64,000 nucleotides of DNA from Polyangiaceae bacterium (lineage in GTDB: Bacteria; Myxococcota_A; Polyangia; Polyangiales; Polyangiaceae), in assembly GCA_020633235.1 (NCBI GenBank), contig JACKEA010000004.1:124001-188000 (forward strand). Direction: 5' to 3'. Shown here one piece after another: positions 15,746-24,837 of the stretch. How positions within the stretch are numbered: the stretch's first letter is position 1; every line of letters begins with the position of its first letter. A program made the position numbers and the translations under genes. Under the pieces are notes generated by a model that was not told the DNA's origin, made no database searches, and worked only from the letters and a program-made list of their open reading frames with translations.

Positions 15746-16740
15746 CTCATCTCGATGCGCCGGGCGCCCTGAGTCTCGGCCGAGCGCTGCTCGGAATAGC
15801 GATCTTCGCGCCCCCGCCACAGGGCGCGCACCAGCTTCTCGAGCTGGGCATCGTCAGCGCCGCTGCGGAGCAGCTCTCGGAGATCCGTGCCCGCGCTGGC
15901 GTACAGGCAGGTGTACAGCGTGCCCTTGGCGGAGAGCCGGAGGCGCGTGCAATCCCCGCAGAACGGCTGCGTCACGCTGGTGATCACGCCGATCTCTCCG
16001 CTGCCATCGGCGAAGCGAAAGCGGCTGGCGACCTCGCCGCGATACGCCGGGTCTGCTTCTCGAAGGGGCAGCTCGCGATGGACCCGTTCCACGATCTCGC
16101 GTCCGCTCACCACCTCGTTCAAGCGCCAGCCATTGGTGCTGCCCACGTCCATGTACTCGATGAAGCGCACCGTGTGGCGCCCCTTGAAATGGCGCGCCAG
16201 CTCCACGAGGGTGTGGTCGTTCACGCCGCGGCGAACCACGCAGTTGATCTTGATCGGGCCGAGCCCCGCGGCGGCCGCGGCCTCGATGCCGGCAAGCACT
16301 TCATCCACGCCGTAGTGCGCGTCCGTCATCGCCCGGAACACGCCCTCGTCCAGCGAGTCCAAGCTCACGGTGACGCGACCGAGCCCGGCGGCAGCCAGCT
16401 CCCGCGCGGACTTCTCCAGCAAGGAGCCGTTGGTAGTGAGCGCGAGGTCCACGTTCAGCTTCGCCAGTTGCTCCACCAACCTCGGCAATTCTGCGCGGAG
16501 CAGCGGCTCCCCGCCCGTGAGCCGCAGCTTGCTCACGCCTTGCCCCACGAACACCCGCGCCACCCGTGTGATCTCCTCGAAGGAGAGCAGGTCCGCACGC
16601 GGTAGGAACTTGAAGCTCTTCCCGAAGTGCTCCCGCGGCATGCAATACCGGCACCGGAAATTGCAGCGGTCCGTCACGCTGATGCGCAAATCCCGGAGCG
16701 GCCTTCCGCGGCGGTCTTCTATGGTGGGCAGGTGCTTCAA
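15730..16740 (-). CDS. moaA: GTP 3',8-cyclase MoaA (molybdenum cofactor step 1)
   Basis: A 336-residue radical-SAM enzyme that, with MoaC, converts GTP to cyclic pyranopterin monophosphate in the cytoplasm. The N-terminal cluster motif is CNFRCRYC (C26, C30, C33 from the chosen start), followed by LRLTGGEPLLR. The C-terminal cluster lies in CGDCTRLRLSAKGTLYTCLY. The protein ends in the conserved Gly-Gly (SYIGG) needed for activity. No ATG is available: TTG at 16740 gives normal family length, and CTG at 16731, 10 nt after GGAAG, is an alternative. The upstream 5' region contains a dispersed repeat copy (16753-16778). The other moa genes lie 8 kb away. Confidence 0.93.
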   Translation of the reverse strand: MKHLPTIEDRRGRPLRDLRISVTDRCNFRCRYCMPREHFGKSFKFLPRADLLSFEEITRVARVFVGQGVSKLRLTGGEPLLRAELPRLVEQLAKLNVDLALTTNGSLLEKSARELAAAGLGRVTVSLDSLDEGVFRAMTDAHYGVDEVLAGIEAAAAAGLGPIKINCVVRRGVNDHTLVELARHFKGRHTVRFIEYMDVGSTNGWRLNEVVSGREIVERVHRELPLREADPAYRGEVASRFRFADGSGEIGVITSVTQPFCGDCTRLRLSAKGTLYTCLYASAGTDLRELLRSGADDAQLEKLVRALWRGREDRYSEQRSAETQGARRIEMSYIGG

Positions 16741-16752
16741 GCTTCCGAGAGT

Positions 16753-16778
16753 ATTGTTGGTTCGGCGCGGAACCGCCA
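16753..16778 (+). repeat. Dispersed repeat copy in the moaA 5' region
   Basis: TATTGTTGGTTCGGCGCGG followed by AACCGCC. It is between the 5' end of moaA and the stop of the DUF4403-like gene, both on the minus strand, so it lies in their intergenic spacer. No complementary right arm is present. Confidence 0.6.
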
Positions 16779-16784
16779 GGGGTG

Positions 16785-18143
16785 TCACTGCACGCGGATC
16801 GCGGCCGTACCCGTCAGAGACACCACCGGTACCAGGCTCCGTTCGTCGAGCAGCACGGGCGCTACCTCGCTGGGCGAGAGCTTCACCTCCGCACGGACGG
16901 GCTCCGGCAGATCCTCGGAAAGCCGCGCGACCAGGGACTCGAGGGCATTGGGCGCGCTCGCTGCATCCAGGGGCAGCGCGATGGCGGCGTGATCGGTGAT
17001 CAGCGCACTGACGGCGCTCACGTCCGCACCGGTGCCCGGAGCGGCCGTCACGGCGCGCAGGCGTATGCGCGCCGCGCTGGCGTCGTACCAGGGCTCGGCG
17101 AGCAGGTGCGCGTCGCCGCACAGGCGCCCGCTCACGGTGGCCGTGAGCAGCACCCGCGGTATGCCGTTCACGAGCACACCGCGCGCCTTGGCCTTGACCA
17201 CGTGCACGTCGGCGGCCCGGGCGGAGGGCGCCGCCAGAGAGCGCGTCAGATCCGCCGACACGTCCTCCCAGTCGATGCGCAGCGGCACTTTCAAAGCCAC
17301 GCCTTCGGCCAGATCCTTCTCGGCGGAGAGCTTGGGCAGCGGGGTGGGGGCAACCGCGTCGTCGGGATTGCACGGCTGTTCCACGCTGAGTGAGCCCAGC
17401 ACGCCGAAGCGCAGACCCAGCGTGCCGGCGGTGAGCTTCGGCTTCTTCTGCACGATGCCGGAGGGGGCGATGCGCAAGCACGTGTCGCGACCCAGTGCTA
17501 CCGGCGTGTGGAGCAGGCGCCAGGTCCCTTCCACGTAGGGCTTGAGGTCGGGCACGGAGCCATCGATGCGCCGTTGGATGCCGCCCACCTGGCGCGCGGC
17601 GTTCCTGCGGATCTCGTCGGACGCGTCGAATCCGGCGATCACGCAACCGCGCGTGAGGTTTACCGACACGCGGCTGCTGCCGAGTCGGTAGTCGTCCGTG
17701 AGGGTGAGGGGGACGCTGGCCACGGCGGCGAGGCGCGGGCTGCAGCGCCCGTAGATGGGGCAGATGGGTCCCAGCGGTTTGCACACGCGCGCCTCGACGG
17801 ACACTGGGGTGGCCACGACCAGGCGATCCCCCGAGAGGCCGACGTCGAAGCTGCCGCGGGACACGGTGTAGCTCACCTCGCCCGGGGTGCCGATGGGTTG
17901 ATTCGTCGCTCGCGCAAGCTCGAGGGGCACGTGCTTGCCGAGCTCGCGCTTCAGGGATTGGACCGAGGCGTTCACGTCCACGGCGATGCGTGAGACCGGA
18001 GTCTCGACGGCAGGTGGTGCTGGAAGATCCGGCGCCGGACCCGAGAGCACCTCGCTACATTCCCCCGCGCTCGCGCTCTCGGCCCCCGGCCGCGGACCGC
18101 AGGCCGCGGCGACGACGAGGACGAGGGGCCAGGGGCGACGCAT
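16785..18143 (-). CDS. DUF4403-like lipoprotein
   Basis: A 452-residue protein. The ATG at 18143 opens a lipoprotein signal (MRRPWPLVLVVAAAC), then a Pro/Glu-rich linker, then SRIAVDVNASVQSLKRELGKHVPLEL. That is the typical beginning of DUF4403 proteins, whose two repeated halves resemble lipid-binding tubular folds. Two similar halves are visible here: the second begins near VALKVPLRIDWEDVSADLT. Cys pairs suggest an oxidising, extracytoplasmic location. Function is unknown, and the family name is my recognition of the N-terminal motif, with moderate certainty. Confidence 0.7.
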   Translation of the reverse strand: MRRPWPLVLVVAAACGPRPGAESASAGECSEVLSGPAPDLPAPPAVETPVSRIAVDVNASVQSLKRELGKHVPLELARATNQPIGTPGEVSYTVSRGSFDVGLSGDRLVVATPVSVEARVCKPLGPICPIYGRCSPRLAAVASVPLTLTDDYRLGSSRVSVNLTRGCVIAGFDASDEIRRNAARQVGGIQRRIDGSVPDLKPYVEGTWRLLHTPVALGRDTCLRIAPSGIVQKKPKLTAGTLGLRFGVLGSLSVEQPCNPDDAVAPTPLPKLSAEKDLAEGVALKVPLRIDWEDVSADLTRSLAAPSARAADVHVVKAKARGVLVNGIPRVLLTATVSGRLCGDAHLLAEPWYDASAARIRLRAVTAAPGTGADVSAVSALITDHAAIALPLDAASAPNALESLVARLSEDLPEPVRAEVKLSPSEVAPVLLDERSLVPVVSLTGTAAIRVQ

Positions 18144-18181
18144 CGCCCTTGGTCTACACGATGGTCGAGGGCGCGTCGAAG

Positions 18182-19069
18182 TCACTCTTCGGGATACACG
18201 CACACCCGGGTGAAGGCCGGCGCCTGCTGCGCCTCGGGCGGTGCGCAGTCGCTCGCCGCCACGCCCCAGTGTTTCGGGCAATCTGCCACGGTGGCGCACA
18301 AGATTGGAAAGTAGCGATCTCCAGCGAAGCCGCGGGTGGCGCAGGAGAACGCTCGAAGCGGCATCTCCGCCATCTTGCCACAGGCGTAACCCGCGCAATC
18401 TTTGGCGTTCGCACACCCGAGCCAAGCGATGTCGTCGTCCGGCGCTGCCAGGTTGCCATCCACGTCAGCCACGCACTTGCCGTTCGCGGTGGAGAACTGC
18501 CAGCGGCACACCGGCGTCTTGCCGCTGCAGCGCTTGCCCCCGCACTCCACGCCGGGATCGTCCATCCCACAGAAGCCTTGGTTCTTGCCCGGCTCCAGCC
18601 GACACGAAAAGCCCGGGCTGCACTTGCCACCGGGCAAGCACGCCTCGGCGATCTCCGTCTGACACTGCTTCTCTTCACAGTCGAGCTTGGCCGGGCAGCC
18701 ACCGGAGCAGTCGTACGTGCGGCAGCACAAGGAGCCCCGGCCGCAGTCCGCGCTCTCGTCGCAGAACTTGGCAAGCTCGTCGTCCTTGCAGGGCTGCTCC
18801 GTGCGCGGGGCGCAGTGCCCGCCGCTACCGTCGCTCTTTGCGCAGCACACCTGAGAGTCGAGATCGCAGGTCTCGCTGCCGCAGCCAATGCGGCCCGGTG
18901 TGCCAGCGCGTGCAGGCGGGACAGCGGGTGGCTGAGCAGAGGCAGCGGTCGGCGCGCTGGCCGTGACGACGGGCGTCTGCGCCGGCGGCCTCCCTTCGGC
19001 GCAGCCGGCCGCGAGCAAGACGCCGACAACCCAGGAGCCCACTGCCACGCAGACGTAGTGCCGCACCAT
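18182..19069 (-). CDS. Cys-rich lipoprotein
   Basis: A 295-residue secreted protein starting at ATG 19069, with signal and lipobox VGVLLAAGC, an Ala/Pro-rich linker, and then a Cys-rich region. Its Cys pattern (CDLDSQVCC, CGRGSLCCRTYDCSGGC, CLPGGKCSPGFSC, CGGKRCSGKTPVCRW) suggests small disulfide-knotted modules of the kind common in myxobacterial surface proteins. No enzyme motif seen. It may be co-transcribed with the DUF4403-like gene downstream (38-bp gap). Confidence 0.7.
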   Translation of the reverse strand: MVRHYVCVAVGSWVVGVLLAAGCAEGRPPAQTPVVTASAPTAASAQPPAVPPARAGTPGRIGCGSETCDLDSQVCCAKSDGSGGHCAPRTEQPCKDDELAKFCDESADCGRGSLCCRTYDCSGGCPAKLDCEEKQCQTEIAEACLPGGKCSPGFSCRLEPGKNQGFCGMDDPGVECGGKRCSGKTPVCRWQFSTANGKCVADVDGNLAAPDDDIAWLGCANAKDCAGYACGKMAEMPLRAFSCATRGFAGDRYFPILCATVADCPKHWGVAASDCAPPEAQQAPAFTRVCVYPEE

Positions 19070-19124
19070 GGGCCGGGAGCGTAGTCCACCCAAGGCGGGA
19101 GATCCGTGGTAAACGCCGCCCTTC

Positions 19125-20753
19125 ATGTCGCGTGAGCCGAGCGCCCGCGAACGCGCCCTCCGCTGGGTGCGAGCGAATCCGGGCAACGCGCTCCTGGGCG
19201 CGGCGGTGGTGGCCGTGTCCGCGTACGTGATCGGCTATCCGTTCCTGGTCGTGAAGTATCCGCCGATCACGGATCTTCCATTCCACGCTGCCAGCACCAG
19301 CATCTTGCGCCACTACTGGGATCCTTCTTTCGGGTTCCACAAGCAGTTCACCTTGCACTTGCTCGAGGTGCCGTACGTGTCCATGTACGCGATCGGTGCA
19401 CTGCTCGCGCTGGTGATGCCCATCGACATGGCGGTCAAGGCATCCGCCGTGGTGATGCTCGCCCTGCTCCCGGCCGGCCTGGCCGTCTTGTTCCACGGCA
19501 TGAAGAAGACCCCGCTATGGGGCATCTTGGGGCTGGGCCTGGTGTGGACCAACCTCACCCACTGGGGCTTCTTGAACTTCATGGGTGCGGTTGGCCTGTA
19601 CGCCATGAGCGTGGGCTTCGCGCTCATGGTCGTGGACCGCCCCACCCGCGGCCGACAATGGGGCCTCGCCCTCAGCCTGCTGGCGGTGTTCTTCACCCAC
19701 ATCTACCGCTTTCCCTTCGCGGTGCTCTCGGTCGCCGGTGCGGCCGTGCTGATGTACCCCGCCACGCGTCGCATCAAGTCCATCCTGCTGCCCCTGCTCC
19801 CGAGCCTCGCGGTGTTCGGCGTGTGGCGCCTGGTGCGGCAGGACAACATGGCGATGGACGCCAAGCTCGGCCTCTTCCCCGAGCGACTGAAGGAGATCCG
19901 CGATCATGTCATTGCGGGTTTCCAGGGCCCCGTCGGAGCTCACGAACAGCAGCTCTTCGATCAAGCCCAGAATGCGTTCTGGGTCGTGGCGCTCGTGGCG
20001 CTGATCTGGTTCGTGGCCTTCGGCCGTTGGCGACACCTCGAATCTCGAAAGCTCTGGTGGGGCATCGGCGTCACGCTGCTCCCCCTGATTCTCGCGGGTG
20101 GCTTCGTTCTCACCTATTTGATGCTGCCGATGCGCATCGGGCCGTGGTGGTATGTCTACCCGCGAGAGGCCACGACAGCGCTGTTCATTGGTCTGGCGGT
20201 GGTTCCTGACATGCCACGAGCGTGGTGGCTCAGGTTGCCCCTCGTCGCGCTAGTTGCGGTGGCCGTGAGTCGCATCGGCTTTCTGGTCGCCGAGCAGTAC
20301 TACGACTTCAACAAGGCCACCGCCGACTTCCAGCGCATCGAGAAGTTGGTCCCCAAGGACGCCAAGCTCATGTACCTGGTGTTCGATCACGACGGCTCCT
20401 CGCGACGAACCACTCCGTTCATCCACCTGCCGGCATGGATTCAAGCGGAGAAGGGCGGGGCACTCTCGTTCCACTTCGTCGGTTGGAACCACAGCCCCAT
20501 CCGCTACCGGAAGGACGACCCCAACGTTCCGCCGCCGGTTCCGGATCGCTGGGAGTGGACACCGTATCGCTTCCAGGTGCTGAAGCACGGCAAGTGGTTC
20601 GACGAGTTCTTGATCCGCCAGCACTCGAACCCGAGCGCGCGGTTGGCCGCAGATCCCTCCATCCACTTGGTTGCCCACGAGGGCAGCTGGTGGCTCTATC
20701 GTCGAGTTCAGGCTCCGTCGTTGAATCAATTCCGCGAAGAAGACTCAAGGTGA
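19125..20753 (+). CDS. Polytopic membrane protein, GT-C-like
   Basis: A 542-residue protein with about ten to twelve hydrophobic segments and a ~110-residue soluble C-terminus. The first loop contains KYPPITDLPFHAAST, an acidic motif in the position of the GT-C catalytic Asp, and the plan parallels the protein at 5286. It is probably a sugar transferase or polymerase of the cell envelope, with no defined substrate. The 3' end overlaps the convergent lipoprotein gene by nine bases. Confidence 0.6.
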   Translation: MSREPSARERALRWVRANPGNALLGAAVVAVSAYVIGYPFLVVKYPPITDLPFHAASTSILRHYWDPSFGFHKQFTLHLLEVPYVSMYAIGALLALVMPIDMAVKASAVVMLALLPAGLAVLFHGMKKTPLWGILGLGLVWTNLTHWGFLNFMGAVGLYAMSVGFALMVVDRPTRGRQWGLALSLLAVFFTHIYRFPFAVLSVAGAAVLMYPATRRIKSILLPLLPSLAVFGVWRLVRQDNMAMDAKLGLFPERLKEIRDHVIAGFQGPVGAHEQQLFDQAQNAFWVVALVALIWFVAFGRWRHLESRKLWWGIGVTLLPLILAGGFVLTYLMLPMRIGPWWYVYPREATTALFIGLAVVPDMPRAWWLRLPLVALVAVAVSRIGFLVAEQYYDFNKATADFQRIEKLVPKDAKLMYLVFDHDGSSRRTTPFIHLPAWIQAEKGGALSFHFVGWNHSPIRYRKDDPNVPPPVPDRWEWTPYRFQVLKHGKWFDEFLIRQHSNPSARLAADPSIHLVAHEGSWWLYRRVQAPSLNQFREEDSR

Positions 20754-21506
20754 GCAGGGGCCGACTCGTTCGAGCTTCCACTTTGGATTGCTGCTGACGC
20801 CTGGAATGTTGTCGCCGTAGTAGTCATCCTTCAGCCAGATCCCGAGCTTGCCACCAGAATGCTGAAACATGACTGGGGTGCTTTGGAGGCTCGCCGTCAC
20901 GCAAGCGTTGAAGGTGGAGTAGGCGCCGCCACCCACGGCGTATCCAACCGTTCCGGGAAGCTCGAACTTCATGTCGGCGGGGCTATCACCAATCATCCAC
21001 CACTGGCAGCAGCCGGCCTCCGAATAGGCATTGACCGTCCAGCCTTGACTGGCGGCATACTTCAGGCAGCCGTCTTCATAGGTCACGACGTAGGTGCCTG
21101 CAGGGAGGTCGGCACCGCTGTTGAAGTAGACTGGAGCGGCGAACACACTTGGGCTGTTGCTCGTTGCCGAGCTGCTGACGCTCCCAATCGCGCACTTCCC
21201 GGCCTCCGTAGTTGCGTCCGTTGAAGCGTCCATGCCTGCGTCTGTCGCACCCGCGCCGGCAACTCCTGCAAAACCACCGAGACCTCCACCAGCTCCGCCC
21301 GTCGCGCCGGCACCGGCAAAACCGCCCGCTTGCGCGCCCGCTAACCCAGCGGAGCCGCTTCCTCCAGCGCCGGTACCTCCGAAACCACCCGTCTGCGCGT
21401 CTCCCGTGCCTCCGGGCCCGCCGTTGTTGCTGGTCTGTCCGCAGCCTGCGAACCAGAGGACGATGCAGGCACTGGTCAAAGCGCGTGCGCGCGCCATGTA
21501 GGTCAT
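20745..21506 (-). CDS. Gly-rich lipoprotein with conserved Cys/Trp domain, copy 1 of a tandem pair
   Basis: A 253-residue lipoprotein (MARARALTSACIVLWFAGC signal), a long Gly/Ala linker, then a ~130-residue domain beginning CAIGSVSSSATSNSPSVF. The domain holds YVVTYEDGCLKYA, GWTVNAYSEAGCCQWWMIGD, HSGGKLGIWLKDDYYGDN and WKLERVGPCS. It is very close to the neighbour at 21520 in the domain but different in the linker. ATG 21506 is preferred for GAGGAG about nine bases upstream. No known family recognised; the paired Cys and aromatic residues suggest a disulfide-stabilised, possibly carbohydrate-binding, surface domain. Confidence 0.75.
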   Translation of the reverse strand: MTYMARARALTSACIVLWFAGCGQTSNNGGPGGTGDAQTGGFGGTGAGGSGSAGLAGAQAGGFAGAGATGGAGGGLGGFAGVAGAGATDAGMDASTDATTEAGKCAIGSVSSSATSNSPSVFAAPVYFNSGADLPAGTYVVTYEDGCLKYAASQGWTVNAYSEAGCCQWWMIGDSPADMKFELPGTVGYAVGGGAYSTFNACVTASLQSTPVMFQHSGGKLGIWLKDDYYGDNIPGVSSNPKWKLERVGPCSP

Positions 21507-21519
21507 GTTCAGCGTCTCC

Positions 21520-22263
21520 TCAGTTCGAGCAGGGGCCCACTCGCTCGAGCTTCCATTTGGGGTTGTTGCCACCCTCTCCCGGAACGTTGTCACCGTAGTA
21601 GTCGTCCTTGAGCCAAATCCCCAGCTTGCCCCCGGCGTGTTGGAACTGGATTGGCGTGCTCTGTAGGCTGGCGCTAACGCACTCTGAGAAGTTCGCATAG
21701 GCGCCGGAACCGACGGCGTACCCGGTGGTACCGGGAAGCTCGAACTTCGTGTCTGCAGGGCTATCTCCGATCATCCACCACTGGCAGCAGCCGGTTTCCG
21801 AATACGCGTTCACGGTCCAGGGCTGGCTGGTGGCGTACTTCACGCAACCATCTTCATACGTCACGACATAGCTGCCCGCAGGTAGGTCGGCGCCATTGTC
21901 GAAGTACACCGGGGCCGAAAACACGCTTGGGCTCCCTGACGTGGCGGCGCTGCTCACGCTTCCAATGACGCAGTTGCCGGCTTCCGCAGCGGCGTCGCCT
22001 CCCCCGTCCTCCGAGGCATCCATTCCGCCGTCCATTCCGGCGCCTCCAGCCGCACCTGCCGCACCTGCCGCACCTGCGACACCCGCCGTACCACCGGTTC
22101 CGCTTCCGGCAGTACCGCCCGTTCCTGCCGCGCCGCCGGTGCTCGAACCGCCGGTCCCGCCATCCGTCGCGTGATCCTCGAATGAGCTGCTGCTGCATCC
22201 TAAAAAGCAGGCTGAGAGAACGATTCCTGACAAGCCAAAGAGAATGACCGCTTGATACCGCAT
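21520..22263 (-). CDS. Gly-rich lipoprotein, copy 2 of the tandem pair
   Basis: A 247-residue paralogue of the gene directly downstream (13-bp gap, same strand). The signal is MRYQAVILFGLSGIVLSACFLGC, then a Gly/Ala/Thr linker rich in AGAAG, then CVIGSVSSAATSGSPSVF and the same conserved string YSETGCCQWWMIGDSPAD. The domain is nearly identical to copy 1 while the linkers differ in sequence and repeat type. That is the usual mark of a recent tandem duplication with fast-changing linkers. It is probably the first gene of a two-gene transcript. Confidence 0.75.
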   Translation of the reverse strand: MRYQAVILFGLSGIVLSACFLGCSSSSFEDHATDGGTGGSSTGGAAGTGGTAGSGTGGTAGVAGAAGAAGAAGGAGMDGGMDASEDGGGDAAAEAGNCVIGSVSSAATSGSPSVFSAPVYFDNGADLPAGSYVVTYEDGCVKYATSQPWTVNAYSETGCCQWWMIGDSPADTKFELPGTTGYAVGSGAYANFSECVSASLQSTPIQFQHAGGKLGIWLKDDYYGDNVPGEGGNNPKWKLERVGPCSN

Positions 22264-22359
22264 GAGTCGACTTTGCTCCGGCGTCCGAACGGCTTCAAGG
22301 AACTTCGATAGAGGGCGGTTCGCCTGCGACAGGGGCGGTCGCAGGAGTAGCTAATGCCG

Positions 22360-23919
22360 TCACCCCTTGCACTGAAATCGTGCGTCGCCCGCGCGGTGCG
22401 TGCCGGCGTCCCGTTTGCGCTCGAAGTACAGCACCCGGCGCGAGCCGTAGCCTTGGAAGCCGTGGATCCAGTAGTCGCCGTGGACGTTCTCTTCGCTGGC
22501 GTGAAATAGGCGGTAGCTGGCGTTCAGCAACGGCCAAAAGCGCGGGCCGAGCCAGGTCAGGTCGGCCTGGTGCAGCAGGATCACGTCGTACTCCTGGTGC
22601 CGGATGCGATCGAGCAACCCGAGCTCGGCGAAGCGGCCGGCCTCGCCGACCTCGTGAATGCTCGTCATGCGGTCCAGCGGCACCGAGTGGCCGCCGCGGG
22701 CGTAGCAGGTGGCGCCCCGGCCGAGCCACACGCGCTCCCCACAGCGCAGACGCTCCGCTGCGTAGTTGCAGATCGCTTCGGCGCGAGCTTCGTCGTCGGT
22801 CGTCGGGACATAGCGTTGAGGGAACCAGACGACGAGTTGGAGCAGCAGGGCGGCGGACGACAGGGTGCCTACGGCCGTGCCGGGCCATGTGCGTGCCCAG
22901 GCGATCAGGGTCGGCACCGCGCCGAGCGCGAGGACGAAACCAAGACTGGAAAGGTTGTTGGGGCCGCCCAGCACCTTGAACAATGCGGCGATCGCAAACG
23001 GGGCGTAAATCAAGCCGAGCAGGGCCACGCGGCGGACCGCGGGGTTTCCGCGGCGGACCGACATGATCGATACGAGGGCGAGGAGCGCGTACCAACGGCC
23101 GAGGCCGCCGTACAGGTCCCAGACCTTGGACGCCTCGAAGTGGTGTGCTGCGAGGATTTCGATGCCCCACACGCGGAACATGCCGCGAGTCCAGAGATCC
23201 AAAGCGAGAGCGGTGAGCACGGGTGAGAGCGCCGCAGCGATGGCGCGTGGTTTCGAGCCACTGCGAAGCGCGACCCAAGCGAGGGCGAGAGCGACGGCCG
23301 CGCCCGCGGACTGCTTGGCGAGGAACGCCAGGGCGGGAAGCAGCAAGACCGACGCCCATTGCCGGCGAGGCGAGAGCTCCGGGTAGCGAAGCAGGGCCCA
23401 CGCGGATGCCACCAAGCACAGCTCTTCCAAGTTCGTTGGGTGGAGCGCGTCGGCGACGGGATTCGAGTACGCGCACAGGAGCAATGCGGTGGCGATGAGC
23501 AGCGCCGCCCCGACGCGCTGGAAGCGCGACGGGGGCCAGACGTCCCAACGGCGAAGCAGGTCGACGCCCACCACGGTTCCGATGGCGATGGCGGCCAGCT
23601 GCCACCCCTGGGCGAGCATTCGGTTTGCGGTGAGGGAAGTGGCCGCGCCGAAGGGAGCCAGGAGCGCGTAGTGGAGGTACGCCTGCCCCGGCGAATAGAT
23701 CGTCGAGTTGGCGTCGGCCACGGAGGTGAGCACCGGCGTTCCGGCGGCCAGCTTCTGCATGCTGGTCATGAAGTAGTCTTCCGACCAGAAGTTCAGATCC
23801 GTGGCGTAGGCCAGACGCTGCACCACGCGGCGCAGGGCATCGACGGAGAGCGCCAGCCCGACCGCCAGACCAACGGCGAGCAAACCGTCGGAAAGGGCTG
23901 GGCGGCTTGGGCGCGTCAT
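22360..23919 (-). CDS. GT-C-like polytopic membrane protein
   Basis: A 519-residue protein with around ten hydrophobic segments. After the first helix come LNFWSEDYFMTSMQKLAAG and a PGQAYLHYALL segment that resemble the first periplasmic loop of ArnT/PMT_2 transferases, including an acidic pair at the expected place. The C-terminal ~120 residues are soluble (CNYAAERLRCGERVWLGRG...). It is probably a lipid-linked-sugar-dependent transferase. Start ATG 23919 lies only 12 bases from the divergent moaC start, so their promoters must overlap the coding regions. Confidence 0.65.
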   Translation of the reverse strand: MTRPSRPALSDGLLAVGLAVGLALSVDALRRVVQRLAYATDLNFWSEDYFMTSMQKLAAGTPVLTSVADANSTIYSPGQAYLHYALLAPFGAATSLTANRMLAQGWQLAAIAIGTVVGVDLLRRWDVWPPSRFQRVGAALLIATALLLCAYSNPVADALHPTNLEELCLVASAWALLRYPELSPRRQWASVLLLPALAFLAKQSAGAAVALALAWVALRSGSKPRAIAAALSPVLTALALDLWTRGMFRVWGIEILAAHHFEASKVWDLYGGLGRWYALLALVSIMSVRRGNPAVRRVALLGLIYAPFAIAALFKVLGGPNNLSSLGFVLALGAVPTLIAWARTWPGTAVGTLSSAALLLQLVVWFPQRYVPTTDDEARAEAICNYAAERLRCGERVWLGRGATCYARGGHSVPLDRMTSIHEVGEAGRFAELGLLDRIRHQEYDVILLHQADLTWLGPRFWPLLNASYRLFHASEENVHGDYWIHGFQGYGSRRVLYFERKRDAGTHRAGDARFQCKG

Positions 23920-23931
23920 GAGCTTCGGGGG

Positions 23932-24837
23932 ATGGTAGTCTCCGACGCCGTGAAGCTCTACGCGTTCGACGAAGATACCGAAGGGCTCGAGCTCGTGCCG
24001 CTCGCTGCGCGCCGCGCTCTGGATCACGCCGGGCTCAAGATGTCGCGCAAGGGTTGGCGCAGCCTTCCGCTCGCGGCGCGTCGGTCCATCGTGGACCTCG
24101 GATCCGCGCGTACCGTGGACGTGGCCACCGTGGCGCGGGCCTGCAAGCCCGCGGAGCCAGCTGCGGAGCGGGGGGACGTGGTGGAGGATCCGCCCGCCAA
24201 GGCTCCTCCCCAGGTCGTGACGCAAGCTTTCGGCACCGAGCGGCCGATCGCGGACGCCGTGTGGGCGGGGCTCTCGCCGCTGGATCGCTACGTCCTGTGG
24301 AAGGTCGCCAGTAAAGGGCGTGCGGAGCGCATGGCAGCGGCGTATCAGGAAATCGTGGGAGCCAGCGCGCTCTCCACTCACCTCGCACCCGGGGGCGGCG
24401 TGCGCATGGTGGACGTCGCCGAGAAGATTGCCACGCAGCGCACGGCCATCGCCGAGAGCCGCGTCACGATGGGCGGCGAGGCGTTCGCACGGCTGGAGCG
24501 GGCGGATGCGCCCAAGGGTGACGTGCTCGGCACGGCACGCCTCGCGGGCATCATGGCGGCCAAGCGCACGGCGGACCTCATCCCGCTATGCCATCCCATC
24601 GCGCTCACCCGCGTCGCGGTCGAGCTGAAGCTGGAGCCCGGAGAGCGGAGCGTGCACGTCACGGCTACCGTCGAAGCGTTCGACCGCACGGGGGTGGAGA
24701 TGGAAGCGTTGGTGGCGGCGTCCACCGCGGCCCTGACCGTCTACGACATGCTCAAAGCCTTCGACCGTAGCATGCAGATCAGCGGAACACGGCTGGTTGC
24801 GAAGTCCGGCGGCCGCTCCGGAGACTATCGACGATGA
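23932..24837 (+). CDS. moaC: Fusion of nitrate-reductase-associated-like domain and MoaC
   Basis: A 301-residue protein. Residues ~7-75 (KLYAFDEDTEGLELVPLAA, GLKMSRKGWRSLPLAARR) resemble the small Nitr_red_assoc family found next to molybdoenzyme genes. After a variable linker and helical segment, the C-terminal ~155 residues are MoaC: MVDVAEK, APKGDVLGTARLAGIMAAKR, LIPLCHPI, DRTGVEMEALVA, DMLKAFDRSM, KSGGRSGDYRR. MoaC closes the cyclic pyranopterin made from the MoaA product. Catalytic Lys/His/Asp/Glu positions appear intact. ATG 23932 is chosen; GTG 23950 is possible. It overlaps moaE by ATGA. Confidence 0.88.
   Translation: MVVSDAVKLYAFDEDTEGLELVPLAARRALDHAGLKMSRKGWRSLPLAARRSIVDLGSARTVDVATVARACKPAEPAAERGDVVEDPPAKAPPQVVTQAFGTERPIADAVWAGLSPLDRYVLWKVASKGRAERMAAAYQEIVGASALSTHLAPGGGVRMVDVAEKIATQRTAIAESRVTMGGEAFARLERADAPKGDVLGTARLAGIMAAKRTADLIPLCHPIALTRVAVELKLEPGERSVHVTATVEAFDRTGVEMEALVAASTAALTVYDMLKAFDRSMQISGTRLVAKSGGRSGDYRR

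Noticed and set aside
16741..17784. N-terminal 350 codons of a long frame reading into moaA
   Set aside because: They are out of frame with the DUF4403-like gene on the same strand and have Arg/His-rich, unstructured translation. moaA begins at about 16740.
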